Source: Apostichopus japonicus
Lineage: Eukaryota; Echinodermata; Holothuroidea; Aspidochirotida; Stichopodidae
Length of the DNA stretch: 64,000 nt
Assembly (NCBI RefSeq): GCF_037975245.1
Contig: NC_092571.1
Location: 13,759,417-13,823,416 of the forward strand
Direction of reading: 5' to 3'
A program made the position numbers and the translations under genes. Positions within the stretch are counted from its first letter, which is position 1. Each line of letters begins with the position of its first letter. The notes beneath the pieces were generated by a model. The model did not search any database, was not told the origin of the DNA, and saw only the letters and a program-made list of their open reading frames with translations. Positions 32,858 through 44,523 of the stretch are shown here, one piece after another.

Positions 32858-33335
32858 CAAATAGACGGTATGTGTGTTGCAATACAGTCGGGCCGACAGT
32901 CCAGTCGCTGTTTGTAGACTTTATGTCAACTTGATAAGTTCCAGCATCGTCTAGTTGGATATTTAGGATTGAGAAATTAAAGGTAAAAAAGCAATCCTCA
33001 TGGTCACAATAAAGGTATTCAACTTGGAATAGAAAACGATCATAAGTATGATCCTCATAATACCGGAACATTCCAGAGTAAAGAAAGGGAGTTGGAAGAA
33101 CATCATCATCGGTAGCCAGTTCGGTGAAGTTCAAATCTAAATATATATATATAGATGAAAATGAATATGAAAATGAAATTTTTGGAAACTTTAAGTCACA
33201 GCCTACAACCACATAACAGTCTGTTGAATTTACTGTAGGTCCATCTTGACAGTGATAATCACAATCAATATCTTCGGAAAATGAAAAAGTGATCAGAAAA
33301 ATGAGAAAATAATGTATCACAGGTACAAATCCCAT
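32858..33335 (-). CDS. Type 2 Ig-like receptor exon, unit 2
   Basis: Intact, 159 codons, from MGFVPVIHYF to a phase-1 donor ttg|gtaag. It encodes a signal peptide, the family N-terminus (CDYHCQDG, DCY, GCDLKF) and one V-like domain ending LNIQLDDAGTYQVDI then HTYRLFG. Relative to unit 1 the loop after the B strand is longer and made of Ser/Tyr/Phe/Ile (SFSYSFSSIYIYLDL), encoded by repetitive 'atgaaaatgaatatgaaaat' and TA-rich text. It also lacks two of the extra cysteines of the unit 1 copy. No LINE follows the donor here. A second domain and membrane anchor must come from further exons. Confidence 0.78.
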
Positions 33336-33471
33336 ATCGATAGATCGCGATATTGTGACAATTGTTCACAGTAAATATGATAAATTTATTGCAATATTTC
33401 GCGCATCTGTCTGTAAAGCGAGGAGCGCTGTTTATGAATCAAAACAAGGAGTTGTTCCTCAGTAAAACCCG

Positions 33472-33481
33472 TGCATGCGCA
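33472..33481. promoter_or_regulatory. TGCATGCGCA motif upstream of type 2, unit 2
   Basis: The motif lies 137 bp upstream of the ATG at 33,335, the same spacing as in unit 1. Confidence 0.4.
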
Positions 33482-34705
33482 CTTGTTTGTGTTTCATTTG
33501 AATAATATATGTGCTGATTCAAAATGAAAATGACCAGGCTGACAATGATTTATTTTCTTTATGGCTACGTGACAATAACAAATAATTTAACTTGTAGTTT
33601 CGAGAGAAGGAAGTCTGCTGATGTCTGTAGTGTTTTCATAACCTTTTAACCTTAATGGATTCAAAGCAGTTGAAATCGCTCGGATGATTTTATTTTATAC
33701 ATGCAAGTCAAACTGAGGTTTCCCTGTGTCAGCATTTTCTGTAAGAAATTATAATGCGTTAAGCTTTTAAAGTATGCAATTGATTGTCGATGCTCGTGAA
33801 TTTTACATATTTAATATCTAACTTAACCAGATTCACTACTGAATGAGTTGTTATACGTATCTATTAAAGACAGAAAACATATCTTTAAGGCTAAAATGAG
33901 GAATCCTTTGACGCAAGTTTTTATATTTCAACAACTTTATATCGTACTGATTATTACTCAATATAAGATAATTGTAAGTAATCAAGGTGAGACAACCCTC
34001 ATAGACTTTAGCAAACATTGTCCTTTTATTACAGTCGTATTTCATATGTTTTTATTTTGGTTACCACTGTTTCCAAGTTGGTTTAATAATATTATCATGT
34101 ATGTGAGACTTAAAATCGACTATTTGGTTGCCTAGCTTTTCTTCTACAATTCAGTGCTCCGGCGGAATGATACAACAACGATATGGATTGCATCCCGCGC
34201 TAGAGAAGTGAAGTGCGTGACGCTACTGCGGCCCCGTCCGGGGGCGAATTATTTTTTCCAAAACAGGTTTGCAATAACGGAGTTTTCAGCCAATCAGATT
34301 GCTCGTTACGTCAGCATCAATAATGACCATCGCTCGTAGGTTCGAAGACATATACGGGGTTACACACTGACACGGGTTCGTGTTTACGTCATCCAAGATT
34401 CGTCAGCCGTTCTATTGAAATCGGAAATCGTTTCGTGGAATGGGTAGGCCTACACCAAAATCAACTTCACGACGGGAGTACAGTCTTGAATGAATATACG
34501 CAAAACAGTATAGTGTACAGTAGGATATATTTCCGTCACTGCACTGTGTACACAGTTGGAAGACTTCCTCCACTTTGTACTTTTGTGGCAAACAAATAAA
34601 TAAAAATAAATAAAAATATATAGGCCTACAGCACATGTGTGATGCACCCTGTACGAAACTTTCACTGTGCGATGTTATCGATTAATGCCTTGACAGAAAT
34701 CTTCG
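33482..34705. other. Duplicated noncoding DNA upstream of type 2, unit 2
   Basis: Matches 13.73-14.96 kb. An extra ~50 bp at about 34,560-34,610 ('caaataaataaaaataaata') is absent from copy A. No gene is seen. Confidence 0.5.
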
Positions 34706-34725
34706 ATCAAAGTAGATCATACAAT

Positions 34726-36308
34726 GTGCTTTTTACGTGCAAAGAAACGGACACAAAACCAAAAACAATCCCAGTCTGTTTAACAACCACCAAAACGACC
34801 GTAACGACCACACAACCCTCCCCCCCCCCGCCACACCTAACAACTAACTCACTCCAAAATTCATCCGGGGTACGCCGTCACGATAGTAGACGACAGGTTT
34901 GTGCATTACCTGCGAAGATTTCCCAATACGGGAGTGTTCCCCCTTTTCCTTCGAGCGAGCAGAGTTCTTAGCTCCCCGTCAACCTTGATCGAGTGGACCT
35001 CCCTGTCAGGAACAGGAGGTCCACTAGCGACCATCGTGTCCGGTATAGCAGAAGCGACTGCGGGCAGGGTGGAAGGGCCACTCGAGTCAATGAGATCAGT
35101 GGCCTGTTTCGTCTCATCAAACCAATCGGAGGACTCCTTAGCCACAACTACTAAGGCTGTAGTGCAGTCCTTCATTGGCGAGTCAGAATCTGGGCCACTT
35201 AATGTCTCTTGGGCCAGTTGACTCGGGGCCCGACTAATATCACCGATGGCGGGCGCAGCTACCGGTGAACCAGTACAAACGGCATCCTGCTCCGCGTGCC
35301 ACTCCGCTAGTACCATCTCCGCCGTTTTGTCCAGCTCCGCCTCAGTGGGCAGTCTCGGCAGACGAGATGGGACACGAAAGGGGGAACAAATCCTCCACCG
35401 GGGCGCTGTGTCGGACACATGGGCGATCAACGGAGCATCAGGTGATACAGTGTCAGAGGCCGGAACGGGGACCGCTTCAGCCACGCCCGTAGCCACTCTC
35501 TCGGCGTATGAGCGGTCTGGGCATAAACGGGCGAGATGGCCCGTTTTCCTACACGAGTTACACACGATATCCCTTTACAGTCGGCCAGGGTATGCCCAAC
35601 CTGTAAACAGCGGCGACACCGCTTGTTCGGGCACAACCTGGCCTCATGCCCTTCCAGACCCACACCTCCAACAAGTGCGAGGCTGGCCCGGGTATGCAAT
35701 GTGGGCCCTGTGCCCATTAGCCCACAAGGTAGAGGGGATATCGGACTTCAGTTCGATTCTAAATCGTCTAGTCCCGGTCTTGACACCCTTACATTCAAGG
35801 AATTCCGGCTCCTCGTAGTCGGTCACTTTCCCAAAACGCCCCAGTGTCCGCAGAACAACCTGTTCAGACATGTCCAGAGGGAACTGGAGGACTGTCACCC
35901 ACACCGAACTGTCATACGGTGTGACCTTCAGTCCCTCAACTCCCTCCAACACATGGACACCTCGGACTCGGGCAGCCTGCGAGGTGAACCGAACATCAAA
36001 AACATTCATACCCCGAAGAGGTTTACGCTGAAGCGCGTCAAAACTGAAAAAAAAAACTTGTCCGGGGACGACCTTAGCCTCGTCCGAAAAACTCAACAAT
36101 ACGATTTTGCTCTCACAGCGAGCCGCCATGACAGCTAGGGGTGTGGCAAGCCACGCACCTACGAAAAAAAATCACGAAACAAAGCCAAAACTACACTAAA
36201 CAAACTACAAACTATTGAAAGGCCAACGTAAAAAACACAAAGTGTGTGGTCAACGAAAAGTGAAGAGCAGCCGAAAACACGTCCGCACTCCACGAAAACC
36301 AACTACCA
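34726..36308 (-). mobile_element. Half-LINE, copy B
   Basis: Paralogue of 14,977-16,575, with the same structure and the same insertion site. The duplications are at 34,706-34,725 and 36,309-36,328, now with one mismatch ('catgcaat' against 'catacaat'). Since insertion site and flanks match copy A, it was duplicated with the segment rather than inserted twice. Confidence 0.85.
34906..36129 (-). pseudogene. Half-LINE ORF1, copy B, frameshifted
   Basis: Here the start (MAARCESKIVLLS) and the N-terminal domain are open from 36,129 to the first knuckle (CWRCGSG, frame ends at 35,644), so the codon-8 stop of copy A arose after duplication or was lost here. A frameshift leads to the second knuckle (CRRCLQVGHTLADC) in the frame ending at 35,427, and another to the third (CNSCRKTGHLARLC) in the frame ending at 34,906. 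The acidic Ala/Ser-rich tail is kept. Non-functional as it stands. Confidence 0.8.
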
Positions 36309-36328
36309 ATCAAAGTAGATCATGCAAT

Positions 36329-38152
36329 ACTAGTGTGCTCAATATGTCTAAACCAATTCCAAACACATCTACATATATTTACGAAAAGCTGCTGGTAATT
36401 TTGAACGGGTATATCTTCGTTGCAACGAATGGATAAGGTTTCTATCGTTATGACGTAACTTTTCCGAGCAATCCTGAGCGATTATTTACACACAATTGCA
36501 AACCTGTTTGGGAAAAAAATTCGCGTCCGGGGCGAGGGGTTGTCTCGCCCAGTCCCTGCCCCACGTCCCGCCAACCCAGAACACTTTTCAACTATTTAAT
36601 AATAATAGCCGCAACAACCCTATGAATATCACGTGGTTTGAAGTGGAAAATTTTGTTCATGACAATAGTCCATTAATAATCAATCACGACTTTGTTTCGT
36701 CATTTCAGATGTAACAATTTAAAACAGTAAGCTTCTATATTATTTCTTGATTTGTGTTAAATGCGTTTTAATTTGAAATCATATAAAACGATTAATCCAG
36801 AGTGCTAGTATCAATTGGTTAATATTCTATAACGATTACATGTTCAGATCCTTTGACTTATTCAATTACCTTTCTTCATTCAGGTGTGTGACAGGGGACT
36901 TGTGCATGACTCATTGTATACAATGTCCCTGCCGCTTATCATGGCTATATCATGTAACACGGGTAAAGGTGGGTACCCAATAATATGTGTTATAATTTCT
37001 GCACATGTTGCATATGTTAGATTCATGACCAGCTGCTACTGAGAAGGACTTACATACAGAAAATACTAAATACACAATCCTATGCATATATGTATTGACT
37101 GGACTAACCACTTAGGTTTCGCCAATTATTTCGTCCATATCAACGTGTGTTACGGTGTTATAACACACTTCAGTTTATAATGACGGCTGTCTCTTATTCA
37201 GAGTACAAACTGATCAAGCCATGTATATTAGGTGGATTTGCCCAAACCGACGCGTATTTTGTCCGCCTGAACGCTCCGAGAGCAACTGTTTCAATTGCAC
37301 AGGTTTCGGTATATGGTTGTGACATAAAATTACATGACTGTGCTACTGTCGTGTTAGGGGTCTTGGTCTTGTTACGAAGAATGGAAAATATAACTACAAT
37401 TAATGACATACTTTATTGTTATCAGATAGTGACAGTCACTTTACGTAATCATATCTGACCTTTAAGGTAACATATTCAACTCAGGGTCGCTATCAATTCG
37501 CTCGATTACTCTCTTTTTTTTCTAATGACAAGTGCCAAAAGCAACAACAATCCTTGTACATATGTTACTAAATAAGATTTGTATTTTTCTTTATGCTCAT
37601 GTGTGTAGCTTGCAACTTAAAGAGCATGATTGGTGCCACGACTGACTCAACTGAGGCTAATTTACACCACGTTACAATTTCAAAGAGAAGCGTAGAATAT
37701 TTATTAACCTGCGAGTAAAGAGGCTTGTCTACAAATGACGAAAAGTTGCGGCTTTCTTGGCTAAATTACTTCACGAATAGCTACGTTTTTAAGCTCTCAA
37801 ATGAAGGACTGCTTTTTTTTACGTGACCCGCCCTGCGTGATCCAAAGCGTTACGGCCAAACGGCACTACTCAACCATTCCATTCTGTCAAACAAAACTCA
37901 AAAATCAAGCGAGCCAAAAAAGTAAATACGCCCACCGATCGAGGCAAACCCCCAACCACCCACTCAAACATTGAAAAAACCACTAAGGACGTTGCTTCAT
38001 ATGGGTGCAATTAAAGCAGTATCATTCTACCAAATCGTCTGACTGTTAGTCAGTCGAGGGCGCTATAACAAATCTCTGTTGAAATTAAACACCTTTCCAC
38101 TCTCGGCCTGTATTGGCATGGTGTACGCTATCGATCGTTGAGGATCCAATAT
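36329..38152. other. Duplicated noncoding DNA
   Basis: Matches 16.60-18.42 kb, including the old LINE 3' fragment (here about 37,810-37,990, minus strand). It ends with 'ggatccaatat' at 38,142-38,152, the left target duplication of the next element. Confidence 0.5.
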
Positions 38153-38432
38153 GCTTTTTACGTGACCCGTCGAACGGGATACAAAACGTCACGGCCAAAC
38201 GGCACTACCAAACCACCCCATCCTTACAAACGAAACTCAGGTCAAGCGAGCCAAAAATAAAGTACATACGCCCACCGACCTGTAGAGACAAAACGCCCAA
38301 CCACCCACTGAAACATTCAAAAAACCACAAAAGGACGACCAGCACGCAGCGAAACAAAACAGCCTTCCCCAGCACACCACCGTCCAAAAAAGGCAGCCCC
38401 AGATAAACGGCGAAAATCGCCTTCAACTTGAA
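38153..38432 (-). mobile_element. Young LINE 3' fragment, specific to copy B
   Basis: On the minus strand it is the last 280 bp of the Tx1/L1-like LINE, ending 'cacgtaaaaagc'. Flanks 'ggatccaatat' (38,142-38,152) and 'ggatacaatat' (38,433-38,443) are an 11-bp duplication with one mismatch. The empty site in copy A is at 18,408-18,418. Confidence 0.88.
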
Positions 38433-38720
38433 GGATACAATATTAAATAAGGCGCGGATGTCCCTAGCCTCTATGGGCTTATGAGTGGGGTGTTGGGCTA
38501 CAAGCTTCGTTTGGTTCGTCTTCATCCTGTGGCACGGTCATCCTTCTGGCACCTTCTTCTGGCACCTTCAGGCGGGTTGTGCCCCTAGGGTGGAGTCCGA
38601 TTGGTTTGCATTATTTTCAAGTATACACAGGGTAATATCTGCCTTTGTAATATGTATACTCTCAATCGGTCTTCTGCTAGACGAGATGTTTATCGACACA
38701 CTGCCTTCATTTGTTCCTGG

Positions 38721-38908
38721 TACTTTTTAAGAAAAAGTCACCCAGGAAAGAACCTGGGCACGAAAACCAAACTACCAAACGACTGATTCGCTCTCTGCCC
38801 CAATCCCCTTGCATCGGGACTGTGACTGTGTGATCATCGTCAGGTGTGTATCACCATTCCCGAAGGGAACAGATACTACACATGATCTTAGCCAAAAGGC
38901 CGAGAAGC
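38721..38908 (-). mobile_element. U2-headed SINE, specific to copy B
   Basis: A full-length minus-strand copy: U2-like head at the right ('gccaaaaggccgagaagc' as read on the plus strand), hairpin and 'tactttttaag' terminus at the left. It is bounded by 'cctggta' (38,716-38,722 and 38,909-38,915). The matching place in copy A, near 18,690, has neither the SINE nor about 18 bp of flank. Confidence 0.85.
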
Positions 38909-38930
38909 CTGGTAGTGCACCATGTGTCAT

Positions 38931-40416
38931 GGTCAGAGACTTTCAAACTGTGTCCCAGACTCGGGTCTTGACAGACTCGGGGCTTCTGTGTCTGCTGGTC
39001 CTGATGCTGGGATTGCAAAACTCGACAGATTCCCCTCGGAAAAACTTTTAGCCGATGTTTGGAGGCATATGAGCGCCCGGAATACATTCCACGAAGTCAT
39101 CATTGCATACCGTTATTACTCGTAGTATTTAACATATTAGATTTATGAGTAATATATTTTGTTAATTTATTGTTGACTCAAAGCACTTTTTGGTCTCTTT
39201 TATCCAGGATTGTGTCGTATGTATTTTATTCATTCTGACCAAAGTCATTCGTATAGAGTTAGTTAATTAACTATGTGAAAGAAAAAGGTAACATTTATTA
39301 CATTATGATTTTTTCCCTCTTTGAATAAAAAAATAATAATAATAAAAAGCCATCTTGAAATAGTTTAGTGGTGATATTTGAGGTGTATTATCCAATACGT
39401 TCTGCAGGTTGCCCAAGTTTATTGAATTGATATGATCGAGGTATATGGAACAAAAGTTTGACCATGTTGGTTGCCTAGTGCTATTTTCTAATAATTCAAT
39501 AACAAAGTGGAATGATCCAACAACTCCGTGCCGTGCTAAACAACGGGGCAAGAAACATACTCCTGCCCCTTCACACACACCCTCTCCAACATATTTGCCA
39601 CTTTAAACGCCTGTTATGGCAATGTGATCCGAAAAATTATGTATATATTTTAAATGGCCTGAAGTCGAGGTTTCCTAAATGGCTAATAGTTCATTACGAA
39701 GCAGTAATGAATTTAATAAATGGCTGTGACAAGACACCATGTGATGACTGCCAAATAGCATCAAGAGAACGTTAAAGTGTACACTGTAGTCCCATTAAAG
39801 TGCAATAGCTGCCATTTATTCTTTGTATTTTATTTCTTCTTAAGTAAGTATGATGTTCCAGATCGAACGAAGGTTGGTTGTTTATTCTAATCGATAAAAT
39901 AAAATAAATTAAAAATTAAACCAGTCTAGTAACCATGCTCATAAGCATTTAGTTTCAGATGGCGCTGTACCACTACATAACAGAAAAAGTTTTAGAATTC
40001 TAACCGCATATTTCTTTAAGTGATAAGAGTAGATAGAGAATGTGTTATTAAATGTTCTTGTTCCTTTCAAGTAGGAGATCGATTGTTATGAGCATATATT
40101 ACAGAGGATAATATCTCGGGTGGAATGTCTTTATCTGTCTTTCTTATATACATCATCCAGCAATTGGTACTGGAATGGCCTTGAACACCTGACCACCTTT
40201 CATTGACAGTTATCTGTCGCAATATCTTGTAATTGCAAATCAAACAATAATGAAAACCAATAATAAAGTTACGGTGGTTCTGATGGAACAGACGAGTTGC
40301 AGACTAACTGCGTTAGTATAACCCGACAACTAGTGAAAAATACAATATTTGGCGTGTTGTCCAGCCACGTGCAGCACAACAACTGATCATGTTGGGATTC
40401 TTCGTAAAAATGCCAA
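38931..40416. other. Duplicated noncoding DNA
   Basis: Matches 18.69-20.11 kb with small indels. No gene is recognised. Confidence 0.5.
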
Positions 40417-40426
40417 TGCATATAAT

Positions 40427-41779
40427 CGCTTCTCGGCCTGTTGGCTAAGATCATGTGTAGTATATTTTCCCTTTCGATGGGAATGGTGATACACACCCGA
40501 CGATGATCACACAGTCACAATATCATATCATTTCATTTCATTTATTTCTTCACAACATTATTTACATATTTATATAACATATATACAAGAAAATAGCATT
40601 GGTACAGAAAATTTACAATCATATAAATATAAGGAAAAAATTAGAATGAATAATATTGTGAAAGGAAGTGTTGTACAAAAAATCTGGAGGGCTTAACAGG
40701 GTACAACACTCCCCGATACAAATAATGATATATAATTAATATATATACTCCTCTCCCTTATCCCACACTCTGCACCCCTTCCCCACCATCCTTACCCACA
40801 CCCCACCTTAATACAATTCTGATGCATTTTGTATTTACCGAGAAAGTACTTCTTAAGATGTTTCTTTAAGCTAGACAGGGTAAGAAAAGTTCTATCGTTT
40901 AAATGCAAAGAATTCCAAATATTAACTGATCGATTTCTTAAGCTCTTTTGGACATTGTTAGTATAGCAAGGAAAAGCGTGAAAGTCATTGCGTTGTCGGG
41001 TATTGTATTTGTGAATCTGACTGTTTTGTGTAAAAAAAAGGTATTAAATTTATTAGGCAAGTTACTGTTACTACATCTAAAATATACGAGACAATACTTA
41101 GGTTAATGAGGTCTGGTAATTTTAATAAAGTAAGCGATGCAAAGAGGGGACTAGTGTGGTAAAAATAAGCTCAAGTAGATAGAACGTAAAATATTTCTAG
41201 GCAAGAAGTGTTTGAGCTTAGATAAGATTCCAGCACACTTTGCAAGAGATGAAGAGATAGCATTAATGTGATCACGCCAGGATAATTTGGAGTCTATGAA
41301 GACTCCCCAAAAAACGTATTTTATCAGTACAAATGATAGGTTTATTGTTTAGGCAAATGCGAAAATTGAAATCATCTCTAGGTTTACCAAAAATCATGTA
41401 ATTCGTCTTGTCAATATTTAAGGATAATTTATTTGCATTAAACCAATTATTAAATTTATTAAGTTCCTCGCATATATTATATTATAACCTTTTCGGATCA
41501 TTATCAGAGAAAAAAATGTTTGTATCATCAGCAAATAAAACAAGGGAAGAATTAGTAGAAACCTTACTTATATCATTTATATACAAAATAAATAATAAAG
41601 GGCCAAGGATTGAATCTTGTGGTACTCCACACTTAATACATAACTGTGTTGAGCTTACACCGTTAATAAGTACTAAATATCGATGCAAGGGGACTGGGGT
41701 TGAGAGCGCATCAGTCGTTCGGTAGTTTGGTTTTCGTGCCCAGGTTCTTTCCTGGGTGACGACTGTTCTTAAAAAAGTA
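40427..41779 (+). mobile_element. U2-headed SINE, split by a second LINE family
   Basis: Paralogue of the 20,119 copy, at the same insertion site (flanks 'tgcatataat' at 40,417-40,426 and 'tgtatataat' at 41,780-41,789). The head and first body part run to about 40,524; the rest, starting 'cgatgcaaggggactggggt', resumes at 41,681. The text between is a CR1/L2/Jockey-like LINE fragment on the other strand. Confidence 0.85.
40525..41675 (-). mobile_element. CR1/L2/Jockey-like LINE fragment inside the SINE
   Basis: On the minus strand the first ~190 bp (41,482-41,675) encode reverse-transcriptase blocks: GVPQDSILGPLLF with YINDI, then LFADDTNIF, the FADD catalytic motif. The consensus GVPQG has D in place of G. 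The rest is eroded C-terminal ORF2 and a 3' end with the short-repeat tail 'gaaatgaaatgatatgatat', characteristic of CR1/L2/Jockey-group elements rather than L1. Flanking 'aatatc' (40,519-40,524 and 41,676-41,681) is a 6-bp duplication. Copy A (20.2 kb) has the uninterrupted SINE. Confidence 0.8.
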
Positions 41780-41984
41780 TGTATATAATAGCTTGTCAAC
41801 TAGGCAAGCATATAATAATTTGTCAAGGTGTGTACAATTTGCCTGTATCGAGAGGAAAATGGTTCGGTATCGATGATTGTTCAATTCAACAACTCATTGC
41901 AAGATTGCTTGGTGGTGAATGAGATGGCGTAGCCTGCAGTAAAATTACAACCAGCTATAATCAGTTTGTCGGCTTGTCGAGACC

Positions 41985-42245
41985 TGTTTCCAAGGCCGTT
42001 GTTACTCTGGTTTGGGGTAATAGAGGCCTACCGGTCGACGGTCCGACCGTTTTTACTTTTGTAGATGATTCGTGTTCAGTTCGGTGAGTGGGTGCAAAGG
42101 GGTGGGGGGGGGGGGGGTTGAGTTGGATGTGCATCGTAATTCTTTATTGCTGATGGTTTAGTTAAAGTACGGGTAGGGTTTGGTGTTGAAAGCATTTAAG
42201 CCGTGAAGTTTTGAATTCCTCCGGGCGGATCACGGTAACAGCACA
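41985..42245 (+). mobile_element. Old LINE 3'-end fragment, copy B
   Basis: Counterpart of 20,520-20,780, ending 'ggcggatcacggtaacagca'. A long G run lies near 42,104-42,117. Confidence 0.5.
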
Positions 42246-42808
42246 GTAAAGTTACAACCAATAACAATTGGTTCCGAACCACTTGGAGTACCATATTACG
42301 TAAATACCCCCTAAATGAGAATATCAGGATATAGGTCGGGAGGCTTGGCCTAATATGAGTTGAAATAATTCTGACAAGTCGTTCATGATGATTACATTTT
42401 TGATATCTTGCGATGTTTCTAATATCTGAAAGCTATTAGTCTGGTCCCCTTATTATGTACATAAGATGATATACTATAGTAGTTAATTTTTTTCTGGCTC
42501 GCTGTAGCGTGGTTTGTACTGCCGTAGGTGATATAGGTAGGGTGGACTCGGCGAGGTCATTTCTGCATTCAAAGAATAATCATTTCTTCTTATTTATTTT
42601 TTTATTCTCCTCTACATGTTTCCTTTCTCAGCAGCCCTAGTCACCTCAATCAATTTGCATATTATTTGATGTACCCAGCATAATTTTATTCATTTATTTG
42701 TATCAATATTCATGTTCTCTCTCTTGGGTAAGTTGTCTTCGTACCTTCCACCCCTTCTTCTACTCAGTTCCGACGCTGGCGAGGGGGGAGGTCAACGCTG
42801 CATATCCA

Positions 42809-44509
42809 GTTCTGTTATCGTAAATGGGTTTTGTTCGGAGGTTTTTAACGTAGAGAGGGGGGTGCGCCAGGGGTGCCCTCTGTCTCCATTACTTTATGTT
42901 TTGTTTAGCGAGTCCCTCTCTCGTCTTTTGGAAGGGACTCCAAACTTGTTCCATTCGTTGTGCCAGGGGGTGCCAAAGTGAAATGCGCTCAATATGCAGA
43001 TGACGTGACATGTATTGTTTCGAGTCTCGGCTCCTTTCGCGCACTCTCGCAGGATCTATCTATTTTTGAGAGAGCTACCGGGGCCAAGTTGAATCCAGAA
43101 AAGACAAAGGGCCTTCGTCTTGGTTGCTGGAGATACAGAGACTTACCATTCGGTGCGTCGTGGTCGGATCAGAATATCAAAATTAATGGTATATGGTTCG
43201 GCTACGATGCACCTTGTGATGTCACCTGGAACGAGAGGGCTGAGGTATTTCAGAGCAGACTCGAAACCTTTGGCACCCGCTGGCTTTCGATCTTGGGGAA
43301 AGTCACTGTTATTAATCGTTTCGTTTCGCCCATCTTGTGGTACCCGGGCGCGGTGTACCCTATTCCGCGTCGCGTCCTGGTACGGTTGGAGAGGGCGATT
43401 TTTTCATTCATATGGTCTGGTGGTACAGAGCTTGTCAAGAGGGCGGTATTGTACCAAAAACTAGAGAAGGGGGGACTAGGGGTGGTTCATCTGGGAAGTA
43501 AATTGACCTTTTTGTTATTTAAGCAGTTGTTTGTAGCGGTAACTGACCCAGGGTTGCCTTGTTCATATTTTGTACGTTTTTGGGGCGGTTTGCACCTGCG
43601 TCGATGGGTCCCGGCGCTGTTTAGCAACAGAGAACCGCATAGTAGTACTCCAAACAGGGTGGTGCGTGTCATCTGCTCCGCTCTGATTGAGTTGCCCCCT
43701 GTTGACCTGTCACAGCCGGCCCTCGTTCACAGTTCGTTGAGGAATAGGGCCTTGAATGCAATTTTTGTCCAGGGACGTCATTCTGCCGAAGTATGGCGTT
43801 CGGTGCATTCAAGGCTGAATGGTTGCAGGCTCCGTGATCTTGCATGGAGAGTTGCACACGGTGCCTTGGTGACCAACCTAAAAAGATATCATTGGCGATT
43901 GGGTGATGGACTGTGCCCTAGGACCGGCTGTGACAGCTTACAGAGTACTGCTCATGTTTTTTGGCATTGTTACTTTGTAGTCAACTTATGGGAGTGGTTC
44001 CAGACCTGGACCGACCGTGTTACGGGAGACCGTTCATGGTCGGTAGGGCAGGGCTTTATTTTATATGGGGTAGACCCTCCAGTTTGTTCGGTAGCTGTGT
44101 TGCACCGCATCATTTTTGTTTGCTCTATTGTAAAAAAACATGTTTGGCGGAATAGATGTAATTTGGTTTTTAGGGGGAAATTTGCCAGTTGGCAGGCAGT
44201 CCTGGAGGCGGTGAAGTCTGACATTCGCCTTCAGATTGAAGGCGATTTTCGCCGTTTATCTGGGGCTGCCTTTTTTGGACGCTGGTGTGCTGGGGAGGGG
44301 TTTTTCGTTTCGCTGCGTGCGGGTCGTCCTTCTGTACGTTTTTGAATGTTTGAGTGGGGGGGGGGGATGGGCGTTTTGTCTCTGCAGGTCGGCGGGCGTA
44401 TGTTTTTTTGGCTCGCTAGACCTTAGTTTCGTTTGTTAGAATGGGATGGTTCGGTAGTGTCGTTTGGCCGTGACGTTTTGTATTCCGCATGGCGGGTCAC
44501 GTAAAAAGC
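42809..44509 (+). mobile_element. Tx1/L1-like LINE, 5'-truncated in reverse transcriptase, with 14-bp TSD
   Basis: This is the longest LINE in the window (1.7 kb). It starts inside the reverse-transcriptase domain (VERGVRQGCPLSPLLYVLF). A frameshift near 42,970 leads into a long open frame to 44,345 with the catalytic YADDV motif, the thumb region and a C-terminal domain (FSFIWSGG, WRVAHGALVTNLKRYHWRLG, then a C-x-x-x-C...H-x-F-W-H-C zinc-knuckle-like ending near TAHVFWHC). The 3' UTR has a small hairpin and ends 'cacgtaaaaagc'. 'acgctgcatatcca' is present at 42,795-42,808 and 44,510-44,523, and once in copy A (21,470-21,483). It is a recent insertion, inactive because truncated. Confidence 0.92.
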
Positions 44510-44523
44510 ACGCTGCATATCCA

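Noticed and set aside
42712-42808. Start of the LINE reverse-transcriptase frame at 42,712
   Set aside because: The first ~97 bp are host DNA upstream of the target-site duplication; copy A has the same flank without the LINE. The ATG is fortuitous.
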